From Meira nashicola (taxonomy: Eukaryota; Basidiomycota; Exobasidiomycetes; Exobasidiales; Brachybasidiaceae), in NCBI GenBank assembly GCA_001600355.1, contig BCJU01000003.1, positions 748,519 to 812,518 of the forward strand: a DNA stretch of 64,000 nucleotides, in the 5' to 3' direction. Position 1 is the stretch's first letter, and each line of letters begins with the position of its first letter. The position numbers were made by a program, and so were the translations under genes. The notes beneath the pieces are model-generated. The model saw nothing but the letters and a program-made list of their open reading frames with translations, was not told the origin of the DNA and did not search any database. Of the stretch, positions 20,217-31,240 are shown one piece after another.

Positions 20217-22948
20217 ATGCCAGTCGCAGCTCCTTCTGCTGCTGCTCAAGCAGTTGCGGCAAAATATGAAGATATAGCGATAAAATATAATGATCATCAA
20301 GAAGATGTTGATAAATTACAAAAAGCGGCATTAGAAGAAGTTTTACCGGCAGTATTGACAGAAGTAGGATTGCAAGATGATGCTCAAGCTAATAAACATG
20401 TTAGGCAATTCCTTAAAGATAGAGGTGAGTAATGATGTAAGGGTGGATGATGCAGATGTTGAATATCAGTACTAAAACGAATCTTTATCATCCTTCAGGT
20501 CTGGTATTCCGCTTTTTGAGGAGATCACGCTATTCTACTTCAACTGCACTCGATATGCTTACATCCACACTCACATGGCGACTTCGAACGGACTTGGATT
20601 CACTTTCTTTATCTTCATTACATCCACTATATGCCTCACCTCCAAATCGACCGCCATTGTTCTGGTGCAATACACAATCTTTCGATTTGTATGGAAGACC
20701 TTTAGGTGTAATTTCACTACAAAGTCTTGAACGTGTCACACATGATGATGGTCAAGCAGGACTTGAAGAATGTCGAGAATATATTGTAGGGTGCATGGAA
20801 AGCGTGCGCAGATATCTTGCCGTTCAATATTCACAATCCGTTCATAATACCGGATCACGCAAGATTGATATTGATAGAGTACGTCAATTGAGAAGTCAAG
20901 ATGGCGAAGATGCGGACACAAAGAATCGTCCTCCACCTCTACAAATGGTAATCGTATTCTCTTTGGCTTCTTCCGGTATGGCAAATCTGGAAATGGAATT
21001 ATTGCCATTCTTGTTGGACTTACTCAAAAATCACTTTCCCGGAATGGTAGGAGCAGTATACATTTTGCATTTTGGATGGGTTCATTCGGGTATGTGGGCA
21101 ATCGCAAAAAGAGTATTACCACAACAAGCTTTAGCAAGAATATTCTTCCCAAGTAGTAAAGAATTATCTGAGCATTTTGATCTTAGCAGATTACCAGTAG
21201 CATTAGGCGGAGAACAAGATGTTGAAATGAACGGAGAAACAAATGACGTAATGAAAAAGTATGCTAGAACACATTGGCATTCCCGATCTTCTCGCAGTGG
21301 AAGTCAATCTGATGCTGTAAAACGAAGTGAACAAAAGGAAAATGTTCAATCAAATGAAAATGATGAAGATGCGGAAGATGAAGATGATCTTGACAATTTA
21401 GAGTCAAATAGTGCTCCGCCAAGTCCTAAGTATCGCTCAGGAACTTCTACACCAGCTTTACATCCATCCAGTCGTACACCACGTTCTTTGAGTCGAGTTG
21501 GCAGCTTTGATAGTTTGATGGATGAATTTCATAGTGTCACAAATTCACCTAAATTATCCCGAAATGCAACTCCAAGGCATTCTAGGCCAACGACACCTCA
21601 TGCTGAATTGAACGGATATCATTTCACAATGGCATTTCCAACGACTAACGAAGGAGGAGAAAATACTGGTTCTACATCAACTTTACGTCTTCCACCTTCT
21701 GCAATGAATAAGTTGCATCTCTTGCAAATGACTAGAGGTCATGATGCTAGATTACGAACGATTTCTGATGCTGCAAATATTCATGATTTAGGAGGTGAAA
21801 GGTCAAGTGCAAATGTATCACCGAGTTTAAGCCGAAATGCAAGTCCGGAAAGACGAAGACAAAGAAGAAGAACGATGACCAATCAATCTATTCGTAATAA
21901 AAATGTTCGATTTGAAGGAAATCAAGGTTTAAATGGTGAATTAACAGAAACTGAATTCACACATAAAGGAATACCTATCAAACGTGTTGGTTCATTGAGA
22001 GATTTCCGTTTATTGGAAAATGATTTGGCGGGAGTTGATGATGGAATTCTTGATACGAGCGATAGCAATAGCATCAATAGTGATGAAGAGAGTAGTAAGA
22101 GTGGTAAAGCGGGACATAAAGGTGTGGTCGATAAGGATAACTCAACAAGTCGAACGAGACGTTTCTTTTCTTTATGGCGAAGAGGTACACAACAATCTGC
22201 AAATGCAGCATCATCAAAAGAGGTTGAAAAGAAGAAAATGGAATCATCGGAAAAGCAAGGAGAGAAAGATGAAGAGGAGGAAGAAGAAGATGGAGATTTG
22301 ACATTATTACCGCCTGAGCCAATGGCACCTGATTCACCAAGATTGCAAGTTGCAGATATTGAAGAACCTCCTTTGAGCGAATTAACAGGTACGTTTTCAA
22401 GAAGATCACGTTTATACGGATCATTACCAGGACATGTCAGTCCTTACAATAAAGCAAATCCATTTTACGGTTATCCAGCTTATCCTGTCAATACAGCAAA
22501 CGGAAGTGGAACGACAGCCGGTACAGAAAATGATCCTCGTAAACGTTATCAATTCCGTAGACGTAAGCGTGATTTAGTTCGAACTTTAATTTACCTTTTC
22601 GTTTTACGTCTTTTGGCATTACATCGTCATGTTCGATCTGCTTTACTTTCTTCTTATCGATTAACCGTTCGTGCTGTTACGGTAGGAGGTAGAATACCAG
22701 AAGAAGAAGATCTCACACAAACACAAGAATATAAACGTTATCAAAGTTTAAGAAGTGCATCTACTAGATTTATTTCTGATCGTCAAAGAAGAGGAAGTCA
22801 AGAATCTTCAACAACAAACGTAATTCAAAAACCCAAACCACAACCTTTAGTCGCTTTAGGCTTTCGCAAAAGATATGCAATCTTGATGATCATTATCGCA
22901 TTCACTTTATTACGCAACGAATGGAGAAGTAGGAGAAGAAGATATTAA
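20217..22948 (+). CDS. CRAL-TRIO (SEC14-like) membrane-anchored protein, two exons
   Basis: Lipid-binding protein of the SEC14 superfamily. Exon 1 (20217-20424) begins MPVAAPSAAAQ and ends in VRQFLKDRG. A 74-nt intron (20425-20498, donor GTGAGT, acceptor CTTCAG) leads into exon 2 (20499-22948), continuing LVFRFLRRSRYSTSTA. The splice rebuilds the CRAL-TRIO N-terminal helix bundle. The 885-aa product has the lipid-binding lobe at about residues 100-290 (SGMANLEMELLPFLLDLLKNH...HSGMWAIAKRVLP). A long Ser/Asp/Glu-rich disordered region (about 300-750) follows. Hydrophobic stretches lie near 765-778 and at the C-terminus (YAILMIIIAFTLL followed by Arg-rich end), suggesting a tail anchor. The lipid ligand is unknown. 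Confidence 0.85.
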
Positions 22949-23095
22949 ATGTTTAAATATGCATCTTTAATAATGAAAATTTTGTACTTATTTTTTTTTC
23001 CACATGTAATATTATTACCATGCATGCAAATCCAATTATGCTAACAAAGATGATTGTGTTTTTATTTTACAATGATAAATGGGTATATAAAATTT

Positions 23096-24256
23096 CTACC
23101 GCTCTGATCGATGTCGATCTCGACGATCATCCCTTCTCTCACTTTCACGTCGTCTGTCGTAATATCTATCACTACGCCTGCTGTCAGAATAATAACGATC
23201 CCGATCTCTCCTTGAATGTTCTCTATCTTCTTCATATCGACTGCTTCTAGAACTTGTTGGTGGACTGTATGATCTCTTTCGATCTTTGTTTGATCTAGAA
23301 TGAGATTCTTCTTTACCTCCTTCCTCATCTCTTTCTTTACGTGTGACAGGAACGTATCTTCGTTCAGGTTTATGTCGTGATGATGATGATCGATTAGAAG
23401 ATCCACTTTGAACTGGTGATTCTCTCTCTTTTGCACCAAGACCAAGCAAAGCAGCTCTTTTCTTTACTTCAGGTGCATTTATCGGACCTTGTCTTTGTTT
23501 TCCAGCACCCATGCCTTCTTTCCATCCCATTCCTCTCAATAAAGCAGCACCAAAATCATCAACAGGCATATTTGCATAATCCGATAAAGAAGGTGCATCA
23601 GGTCTAGAATCCATATCTCTCTGTAAAGCTTCTTCTTCGGTGATTGGATTGATGATTATATCATTCTCATATTGTGCGTTTTTGTTTCCTCCTGAAAGTA
23701 AAGCTTCTCGTGCTTGTGTATCTTCGTCTTGATCTTCTGCTTTAACGGGTTGACTTTCCATTACTGTGTTACTTTGCTCTTCATTATCTGTTTGCATTCT
23801 GTCTTCGTCAATTGCACTTTCCAATCTGTGACGTACTTCCAGGCCAATCTTTTGTTCTTCATCTCCAACTCTTTCATTAGCTGTACCATTATCTCTTTTT
23901 CCACCACCAAAACCTCCTGATAAGCTACCTAATTCTTTACGATATTTTTCTAATCCTAATCTTTTTTTACGTTCTTCCATCCAATTTGCATCGGCTTGTT
24001 TTTGAATGACTAGTTGCTCATTTACTCTTTCCTTCCTTCTTCTTTCATCTTCTCTTGCAGAATATCCAGACAAACTTTCTTCTTTCCATCTCCCAGCAGA
24101 TGATCCATTTCGGTTCGATTTATGTTGTTGATGTTCATGTTCATGTTCTTCTTCATCTTCTAATTCTTCAAAAGCTGAATGTCTTTTCAATTGTACAGCT
24201 TCATTTATCCCTCTCAGCCTGCTCGGACCGTCACCTGAGCTTGAAGATGTTGACAT
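23096..24256 (-). CDS. SPP2: Pre-mRNA splicing factor SPP2 (G-patch)
   Basis: SPP2/GPKOW-type cofactor that binds and activates the DEAH helicase PRP2 before the first splicing step. The 386-aa protein begins MSTSSSSGDGPSRLRG. A G-patch lies at about residues 230-272 (DFGAALLRGMGWKEGMGAGK), preceded by the conserved YANMPVDDFG and followed by RAALLGLGA. The C-terminus is almost entirely Arg, Asp, Ser and Tyr. The GTG at 24331 is not credible; the ATG at 24256 is used. Stop is 147 bp from that of the CRAL-TRIO gene. Animal GPKOW has KOW domains; I see none here. Confidence 0.88.
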   Translation of the reverse strand: MSTSSSSGDGPSRLRGINEAVQLKRHSAFEELEDEEEHEHEHQQHKSNRNGSSAGRWKEESLSGYSAREDERRRKERVNEQLVIQKQADANWMEERKKRLGLEKYRKELGSLSGGFGGGKRDNGTANERVGDEEQKIGLEVRHRLESAIDEDRMQTDNEEQSNTVMESQPVKAEDQDEDTQAREALLSGGNKNAQYENDIIINPITEEEALQRDMDSRPDAPSLSDYANMPVDDFGAALLRGMGWKEGMGAGKQRQGPINAPEVKKRAALLGLGAKERESPVQSGSSNRSSSSRHKPERRYVPVTRKERDEEGGKEESHSRSNKDRKRSYSPPTSSRSSRYEEDREHSRRDRDRYYSDSRRSDRYYDRRRESERRDDRRDRHRSER

Positions 24257-24628
24257 TCTTCTTTTGTGTGTCGTAAAGATGAGAGTAGGTAGAAAGACTG
24301 AAAAGAATATTTCCGTGGAGGTGTTGAACACACTTTGGTTTTTTTACCTGTGCGTTTTCTTCCAAAAAATAAGATAAAATTCTTGCGTGGGGGAAGAAGA
24401 AACAATAACGCGCCTCATCCCCGAAAATGTGAAACGACGTTGTAAGCTTTCTTACGCCGTCCACTCGATGATGGAATATTGTTATATTTGTACAACTTTG
24501 AAATGAGTGATAAAACCATCTTGTCACATTCGCAAATGTGTTTGAAAGCTGAGCAGAACATTCTGATGAACTTGAACAAATCTCAGAATGTTTTCTTTTA
24601 GACATTACCATTCACCTTTCCTCGCAAA
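24257..24628. other. SPP2/Myb-like divergent spacer
   Basis: 372 bp, AT-rich, between divergent start codons. No recognised element or gene. Confidence 0.4.
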
Positions 24629-25581
24629 ATGAAAAATAAAAGAGATTCTGATAGCGACAGAGACAGCTCGAGTTCATATTCGCAGTGTAATGACAGTAAT
24701 TGTAGCTGTTGTACTTGCTCTTCATGTGAAGAATCTGATGCATCAAGTCCTCCACCTTCACCACCTCCAAAGAGATCCAAAGCTGTCTCTCAAAAGAAGA
24801 ATGTCCGTCCTTCGGCAAGTCAAAGTCCAAGCAGTAGTTCAGCTCCTGTACAGCGTCCAAAGCCAAGATTTGATTCAAAATCATACTTAAACTCTACCAA
24901 AGGAAATGAAACAAAAAAAGATTCTTCCCCCAGCAAGACTGAAAAGGGATCCAAGGATCAAACATCTACACAAATGAAGAACAAGGTAGCAGTTCCAAGC
25001 AAATCAAACATTTCAGCGTCACCAAAGAAGAGCATCATGCCAGAACTTCGCGCTTTGGACAATGAATCTGTGAAACCAAAACGCAAAACAGCGGAGATTG
25101 AGCATGAAACAGATGGATCAGAACTTGAATCGGATTTTTACATTGAGAAACCGGCTATAAAAAAGATGAAAGAGAACTCAAAAGATTATTCAAAGGGCGA
25201 TACCGAGGCAAATCAAAAGAAAAGAGGTGAAGGAAAAGAGAAGTTCACTTGGGGTGAGTTTGAAGGTAAATACGTGAAATTGAAAGTTTTGTCATTTACT
25301 GAATCACATTTCTCTTGACTTTACTCAGAGGAAGATCAAGCAATTATTGTGAGTTTAAAGATTGCTTTGATGATTAGATAGAGTAGCTGAGTGAGTGTTA
25401 TTCATTCACTTTCCAGTCTTTCTGTAAAGATCAAATCAGATTATCAAGTTTACATAATCATTTTAGCAACACCTTTCCGAATCGAACAAGACGTGATTCG
25501 ACCATTCACCACCGTCGTGAACTTTTATTCAAGAAATGGAGAGAAACAGTTCTTAATAGTCATTCTTTAAAAGATTCATGA
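24629..25581 (+). CDS. Myb/SANT-like protein, first tandem copy, three exons
   Basis: A 269-aa protein. About 200 N-terminal residues are Ser/Lys/Pro-rich and probably disordered, starting MKNKRDSDSDRDSSSSY. Exons: 24629-25253, a 20-nt microexon 25329-25348, and 25417-25581. Introns are 75 nt (donor GTGAGT, acceptor ACTCAG) and 68 nt (donor GTGAGT, acceptor TTCCAG). Splicing gives KFTWEEDQAII followed by SFCKDQIRLSSLHNHFSNTF and ends in RELLFKKWRETVLNSHSLKDS. The W-x-E-E-D-x-A-I-I helix start and the basic last helix resemble Myb/SANT or RAP1-type DNA-binding folds, so DNA binding is inferred. Without the introns the ORF ends artificially at 25318. The next gene is a paralogue with identical structure. 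Confidence 0.75.
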
Positions 25582-25611
25582 ATGCAAATATTTATTTATA
25601 GTCTTTGTCAT

Positions 25612-25640
25612 CATTCAATAAAATTATTCTTTATTGAATG
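25612..25640. repeat. Perfect 11-bp inverted repeat downstream of first Myb-like gene
   Basis: CATTCAATAAA and TTTATTGAATG flank a 7-base loop, 30 bp after the stop codon. It carries AATAAA on both strands, so it could act in 3' end formation in either direction. Confidence 0.6.
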
Positions 25641-25870
25641 TTAGTAAATGTTTTTATATTGTGATCGATTTTTCAATCGCAGACTGCCAGAGTGATAAAT
25701 GTGACAAAATGATTCATTTCATCTTTCACGCATCTTTCTTTTTTCCGCGTCGTTGCGGCTTTGGCAAAATGTGATCGATTGTTGAAAGCTAAGTTATACA
25801 TTGACAGTTCGAGTCAGAAGAACAATGGAAAGCACTCTTAATTCTATACTACATCATTCTTTCTTCAAAA

Positions 25871-26804
25871 ATGAAAAGAAGCAGGAGTCAAAGTTCGGCT
25901 GAGCGATCTTCATCTGTTGATGATGAAAGCAGTGATAGTAGCAATACTGAGACAAGCGCAAGTTATGATTTGCACGAATCTGAAGAAAGTTCCCCTCCAC
26001 CTTCTGCTCCTGTTCGTGCAAAGCCAGAATCAAAAGATAGAGATAATTATGCAAAACGCTCTTCATCTGATAAAGCATCAATTGTACCAAAGAAGGTCAA
26101 AGACGAAAACACATCGCATTCTATTCGCAAGAAAGTACATCCCTCTGCATCACACAATAAAAGCAAACCTTCGAAAGAACGCAAATCTAATCATACAAGC
26201 AAGCCAAAAGTGATTGAAGTGATCGATTCTTCTGCTTCTGAGTATAATCCATCCGATGAAGACGACGGATCAGAAAGTTCAAGCTGCTCAGAAAATGAAA
26301 GTGAAACTCAAACTCGTCAGCCGGAGAAGCCTGCTTACAAGATACCAAAGAATGAAATCAAGCATGATCCAGAATCTGTGCCAGCGATCAAGAAAGTCAA
26401 AGCAAGACCAGAGGCCACTCTGAAAAAGCATACGTCTCGTGAAACAAAATCTGAAGGCAGCAAAGAGATTTCAAGATTCTCTCGTGGTGAGTGTTTATTG
26501 AGATCGGTAATGTGACTTAAGTATGCTTACCAATTCCTTTACTTCTTGAAACTTCCAACAGAAGAAGATGCAGCTATCATTGTAAGTGACATTTGCTTCA
26601 ATCTGCTTTTTCAACTGGATATGCTTACAGCTTAAATCTTCTTCCCAGGCTTTCTTTGATCAAAGTGTTCGAACGGTAGATTTGATGAAACATTTGCATG
26701 AATCATTTCCTGATCGACAACCAAGGAGTGATTCAAGTGTAAATAAACATCGAAAATCTCTTATTAAAAGGTGCAAGGAATTTATCCTCGGAACAAAATC
26801 ATAA
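25871..26804 (+). CDS. Myb/SANT-like protein, second tandem copy, three exons
   Basis: A 263-aa paralogue of the upstream gene. Exons: 25871-26486, the 20-nt microexon 26562-26581 and 26649-26804. Introns are 75 nt (GTGAGT...CAACAG) and 67 nt (GTAAGT...TCCCAG). Exon 1 is Ser/Glu/Lys-rich with an acidic patch (SEYNPSDEDDGSESSSC). Splicing gives RFSREEDAAIIAFFDQSV, then LMKHLHESFPDRQPR, and ends KSLIKRCKEFILGTKS. Intron phases (1 then 0), microexon length and first-intron length equal those of copy one. The C-terminal domains align along their length while exon 1 has diverged. The tryptophan of copy one is replaced by Arg (FSR for FTW). DNA binding is inferred; the target is unknown. Confidence 0.75.
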
Positions 26805-27053
26805 AGAGAAAAAAATCCACTCAATACAATTGTGACAAAATGATCATAATTGCTGTTTGAAAGAAAGAAAATGCGAGTAAAAATACATACAAATTACTGA
26901 ATGAAAGAATGACAATGAGAATGAAATTTGTAAAATTTATTTTTGTCAAGATGGTTGTCGAAGCAACTAAATGTACGAATGAATCAATCATTTCAACTTT
27001 GCTGAATTTGCGCTTATGTACATTTATTGAAATTACATCACCAACCCCTTCTC

Positions 27054-30000
27054 TCACTTTGATCCAATTCTGCGCATCATAGTTGCATCCCAACTATCAT
27101 TTGAACTTTTACGTTCAGGTGGTGGAGGTGGATTTCGATTGACTTGTTGTTGTGGCTGTTGTTGTTCAGGTGATAGACCCGTACTTGCTAAAATTGAAGG
27201 ACTAGCTAAAACAGCATCACTTCCACTACCTGTACCACCATGAGGAAGTGTGGCACTATAAACATTCGAAGGCAATTCTCCTTTTTTACCATGACTATGC
27301 TTTTCACGATGATGACGTGATTGATTGTTAACAGTAGGTGGATGAGAATTTACTCCAACAACATTGCTTGTTTTATTTGATTCTTTTTCCGGTACAGCTG
27401 TTTGTCCAATTGCAAACGCTCGAAATCCTTCGGCCACACAATATTCTGCTTGACGTAATAATCCAACAGCATATGCTGCTGCTGCTTTACGTCTTTCCCA
27501 ATTTAGTCTTGCTCTATTATCAATTTCATTCTGTGGTGGTTCTTGAGTTGCAATATTTGCCCATGTAAGTGCATTCATCATCGTTGCACTCATCATTGCA
27601 CGTTGAGTAGCTTCTCTCTTTAATTCTTCAATTGCTTCCTTACGAAGATCTTCAATCACTTCGGGAAAATTGGAAAGATTTAAAATTCTACGCCTTTCTA
27701 GGTCTTGCCATGCTTGACGTAAATATGCAGAATCTGAATTCGTTTCAACTTGTGGAAAATATTTACGTGCTCCTTCTGCACCTTGATACGTTGTTGAAAA
27801 TCCATGACCGCCAGATCTAAACATATCAGAAGAATACAAATGAGACTGTAACCATTCATCATGAATTCTTCGTAAAACTCCTTCACGCAAAGGTCGAACG
27901 GGGAAAGGAGGTTGATTTGGCAAGTAAAATTTTGATGCTAAACGTTGTGCTGGCTCGTTATCATCTAACTTCCATGTCACATCACCACTGCTACCATAAT
28001 CTGTCAAGATAAAGTAAACATCTTTTATTGGTCCTGTTGTACCTTTGGAAGATGTTGGCCTGGTCATCTTTGTCGTTCGATTTGGCACACTTTGTGCTCG
28101 ACTTGATGATGGATGAGAAGAAGCAGAAGGAGTGAGCTGTTGTTGTGGTACAAGTGTTGTGTTTGAATATGATAAACTGCCTCGAATTGCAAGCGGAGAG
28201 GCCAGTTTGCCAGCTGGTTGCCCTTTCTCATCTTCTGTTGTGAAAGTGTATTGAGAATTTTGATTGGTTTGAGGCAAGATTGAAGCTGCATCTAAAGAAG
28301 AACTTGTGTTTGATTCCGTTGGATGTTTCAGATTTACGCGCATACTTTCCATACCACTATTTCCACTTTCAGTGCCTGCATATGACTTTTGAATTTGTTG
28401 AAATTGACCTGGTGCATATTCTAGATATTGACTTGCAAAAGTGCTATCTGTACTATCAGAAGAAGGCATTGAAATTGCTGCATTTTGCACTGTTCCTGGC
28501 CATACTCCTCCTGAAATTTGTGTACTGTAAACAGGTTGACTGAAAATGTATGGAGCCGAATCAGAAGTAAAAGATTGACTACCTTGTGCCATAGAATTTT
28601 GATTCCATAATTGTGAATTTGCTTGTTGCATATTCAACGCCATATCATGTCTTACCAATTGTTCAACTTCATAAATCAATTGCATCTTTTGTTTTTCCAC
28701 TGTATCCCTCTGTGCTTCTTCCAACTGTAAACCAATACGAGATAATTTTAAGTGACAGACCAATAACCAATTTTTCAATTTACTTACCACATTCTGCCAC
28801 ATTTGTTGTTGTCTCATAAGATCTCCGATAGCTTTTTGTGCCTTTTGAGATTCAACGTCGTTCACATCAGTTTCCGAACTGGGATGAACGACATCTTTCT
28901 CAATAGTTACTGCACTAGACGAAGGCTCTTGAAGTGATGATCTTTTCTCTTTCAATGTATTGGTAGATTCGATAGTAGATACTATTTCTTTCGGTTTTGT
29001 AACGCGCGGTCGAAGATTTTTGCGTTGATTGCCACCTGTATTACGATTACTCCTTCCTTTAATCGAAGCTCGTCTGCCGCGCTCAGGACTAGAGTTGGAG
29101 CTAATAATCGCCACTTCATCATTCCTGTTTGCCTCAACTTCTACTTCTGCATCCATTATATCAGATCCAGTCTCTCCTGCTCGTCTTTCACGTTTTCCAG
29201 TCAGGTCCTCGTTGATTGGGTAAGCTCTCTTTGATGTAGTACCAACAGAGTTTGTCGTTGATTCTCCTTCCACTTGCATTTCTACCGCATTTTTTTGCGT
29301 TTGCTTTTCCGGGGCATTCTTTGCTGCAGCTTGAACTTCTTTTCCTGCTCTATCGGACGCAAAAGGATCAGAAAAGTTCATCTTTGTGGGCTTGTATGCT
29401 TGATCTGAATTATGCGGCTGTAATGAAGTTGAAGAGAGATCTAATGATTCTGTCATATTCAGTAAAGCAGCAGCGCCCGGTTGAAGAGGAGTATGAAGGA
29501 TTGGATATTGACCAAGATTGTTAGGTAATAAACCATTGAAAGATTGATCGATCGATTGACTTTCTCCTGTATCCGAAGAAAGATTTGAAGGATCTAAAGG
29601 AAAATGATTTGATTGCAAACCATTATTTGGAAACGGATCTGAATCTTCATTTGTGCTACTACTGTTCATCATTCTCTCTCTTTGCCTTTCAGAGTAAATT
29701 TGCTTCCAAGAAACGTCTGATTTTTCCATCAATCTTTTCACTGTAATCAATGCATCCAAGCTTGGCTCTCTGAGGGCAAAAGGGTTTTCCTTGAGAAATG
29801 TTGATTGTTGATCGTTTTTCGGATGTGAATAATCGAAGACTGATCTATTAGTAGATCGTGTAAATGTCGTTGTTATCGCTCTTGATGTTGATGCTGATGC
29901 TGGTGCTGATACTGATGATGATGAATAAGAACGTATTGGTTGTTGAAGAAAAGCTGAGATTTGAAATGGATTTTTATATGAAAACGCATTTTGAGTTTCA

Positions 30001-30119
30001 TCAATTTCTCTTTTTTTGCCCTTGTCTTCTTTTTTCTCCGATTCTTCTTCAGATCGGTTCACATTTTGTCTTTTGGCCGAAAAGGAGGAACTTTGTTCTT
30101 GAGGGGGATTAAAATACAT
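27054..30119 (-). CDS. Large unidentified protein, probable single internal intron
   Basis: The open frame encodes 1021 aa starting MYFNPPQEQSSSFS. The first 430 residues and the segment from about 500 to 680 are polar, Ser/Gln/Asn-rich and probably disordered. A short coiled-coil-like stretch (EEAQRDTVEKQKMQLIYEVEQL) lies between. The C-terminal part holds an ordered, helical region with YFILTDYGSSGDVTWKLDD, then LRRIHDEWLQSHLYSSDMF and RAFAIGQTAVP. The end is Pro/Gln-rich. I do not recognise a family. A 63-nt segment at 28787-28725 starts GTAAGT, ends TTTACAG, lies in frame and has no stop; it is probably an intron, which would give 1000 aa. Start ATG is at 30119-30117. Confidence 0.7.
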   Translation of the reverse strand: MYFNPPQEQSSSFSAKRQNVNRSEEESEKKEDKGKKREIDETQNAFSYKNPFQISAFLQQPIRSYSSSSVSAPASASTSRAITTTFTRSTNRSVFDYSHPKNDQQSTFLKENPFALREPSLDALITVKRLMEKSDVSWKQIYSERQRERMMNSSSTNEDSDPFPNNGLQSNHFPLDPSNLSSDTGESQSIDQSFNGLLPNNLGQYPILHTPLQPGAAALLNMTESLDLSSTSLQPHNSDQAYKPTKMNFSDPFASDRAGKEVQAAAKNAPEKQTQKNAVEMQVEGESTTNSVGTTSKRAYPINEDLTGKRERRAGETGSDIMDAEVEVEANRNDEVAIISSNSSPERGRRASIKGRSNRNTGGNQRKNLRPRVTKPKEIVSTIESTNTLKEKRSSLQEPSSSAVTIEKDVVHPSSETDVNDVESQKAQKAIGDLMRQQQMWQNVVSKLKNWLLVCHLKLSRIGLQLEEAQRDTVEKQKMQLIYEVEQLVRHDMALNMQQANSQLWNQNSMAQGSQSFTSDSAPYIFSQPVYSTQISGGVWPGTVQNAAISMPSSDSTDSTFASQYLEYAPGQFQQIQKSYAGTESGNSGMESMRVNLKHPTESNTSSSLDAASILPQTNQNSQYTFTTEDEKGQPAGKLASPLAIRGSLSYSNTTLVPQQQLTPSASSHPSSSRAQSVPNRTTKMTRPTSSKGTTGPIKDVYFILTDYGSSGDVTWKLDDNEPAQRLASKFYLPNQPPFPVRPLREGVLRRIHDEWLQSHLYSSDMFRSGGHGFSTTYQGAEGARKYFPQVETNSDSAYLRQAWQDLERRRILNLSNFPEVIEDLRKEAIEELKREATQRAMMSATMMNALTWANIATQEPPQNEIDNRARLNWERRKAAAAYAVGLLRQAEYCVAEGFRAFAIGQTAVPEKESNKTSNVVGVNSHPPTVNNQSRHHREKHSHGKKGELPSNVYSATLPHGGTGSGSDAVLASPSILASTGLSPEQQQPQQQVNRNPPPPPERKSSNDSWDATMMRRIGSK

Positions 30120-31116
30120 TCACAGAAAAATAAAAAAGGGCGTTAAAAAGCGCTTTTCTATGGCCCGATCAATACAAAAATACTGTTTCCGAAATGAATT
30201 GAATTTCATCAAATTTTTTTTTCCAACGGAGCCGTCGGAATGATTGCGGATTTTGAATGAAATTAGGCAACACGGATGATGAAATTATTTCCATAAAAGA
30301 AAACGATTGGTGTGTTGATGATGTGTTGGTCTCAACTTTTTTCCTTCGCCTAGCCAAATTGTAGACATAGCCTCATAATGTCATTTCTTTTCCGCTTCAT
30401 TTTTTTTTCTCTTCTCTTCTTATGTCGCGCCGCTTGTTATGAAGAACCCAAATCAAGAACTCCCCTTGTATTTTACGCAAGGTTGTCAATTCGCCTTTTT
30501 TGACCGCAATAATACGCGTATGAGTGTATATTTTGAGCAAAAGAGTGAATTTATGGGAGAAAGCACAATTCAAAGGATCCGATGGAATTTAATTACGGCC
30601 CGAAAATTCGCCTTTTCGATTTGTTATGAATAGGATTTTTTGACTTTAATTGGCGTTCGATCGTGTATTTTTTTTGAGGCGGTAAGTACTTTTAAAGACC
30701 CTTTTATTTTGCCTAAAATTCAAACTCCATCATACCACCTTTAATCTCCGAATAAATGTCAACTTCAACATTCAAAGATGTGATCGTGGGGCATTTTTGA
30801 AATTTCGACGGTACCGTTGATCTTCTCAAAAAGACAAAAAGTTTGATTGATAAGATCTGTATTGATACATGTGTCATTTCGATAAGTATGCATAAGAATC
30901 AAATTTATTCATTGATCAGCTTCTTCCACAAACAAGATGGATGAACTCGTAAAACTATCTTGCGTATTTTCCACACTATCTTCCCTGTTCTGCTTACATA
31001 CGCAAGCTTTGCAAAAGGCAAAGGCTAGGCTAGGCTATTTTCACACTTTGAACGCGTTACCTGCAACCTGCAAGCCAAAAAAAAGTATTGTGCGTGCGCT
31101 CTTCGATTCATTACGC

Positions 31117-31123
31117 GAGTCAT
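31117..31123 (-). promoter_or_regulatory. GCN4-type half-consensus ATGACTC
   Basis: GAGTCAT on the plus strand reads ATGACTC on the minus strand, about 305 bp before the ILV2 ATG. ATGACTC is the core of the bZIP GCN4/CPC1 site RTGACTCA that controls amino-acid genes in fungi. Confidence 0.4.
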
Positions 31124-31240
31124 CCCTTTTTCTTTGTAGCCCCACTGCAAGAATTTTTTTCCTAAGCAGAAAAAGAGAGCATTCCCCGATTTTTTTTAAA
31201 ATTGGCACTTGAGCAGTCTTTTGAATTCTTCTCAAAATAT

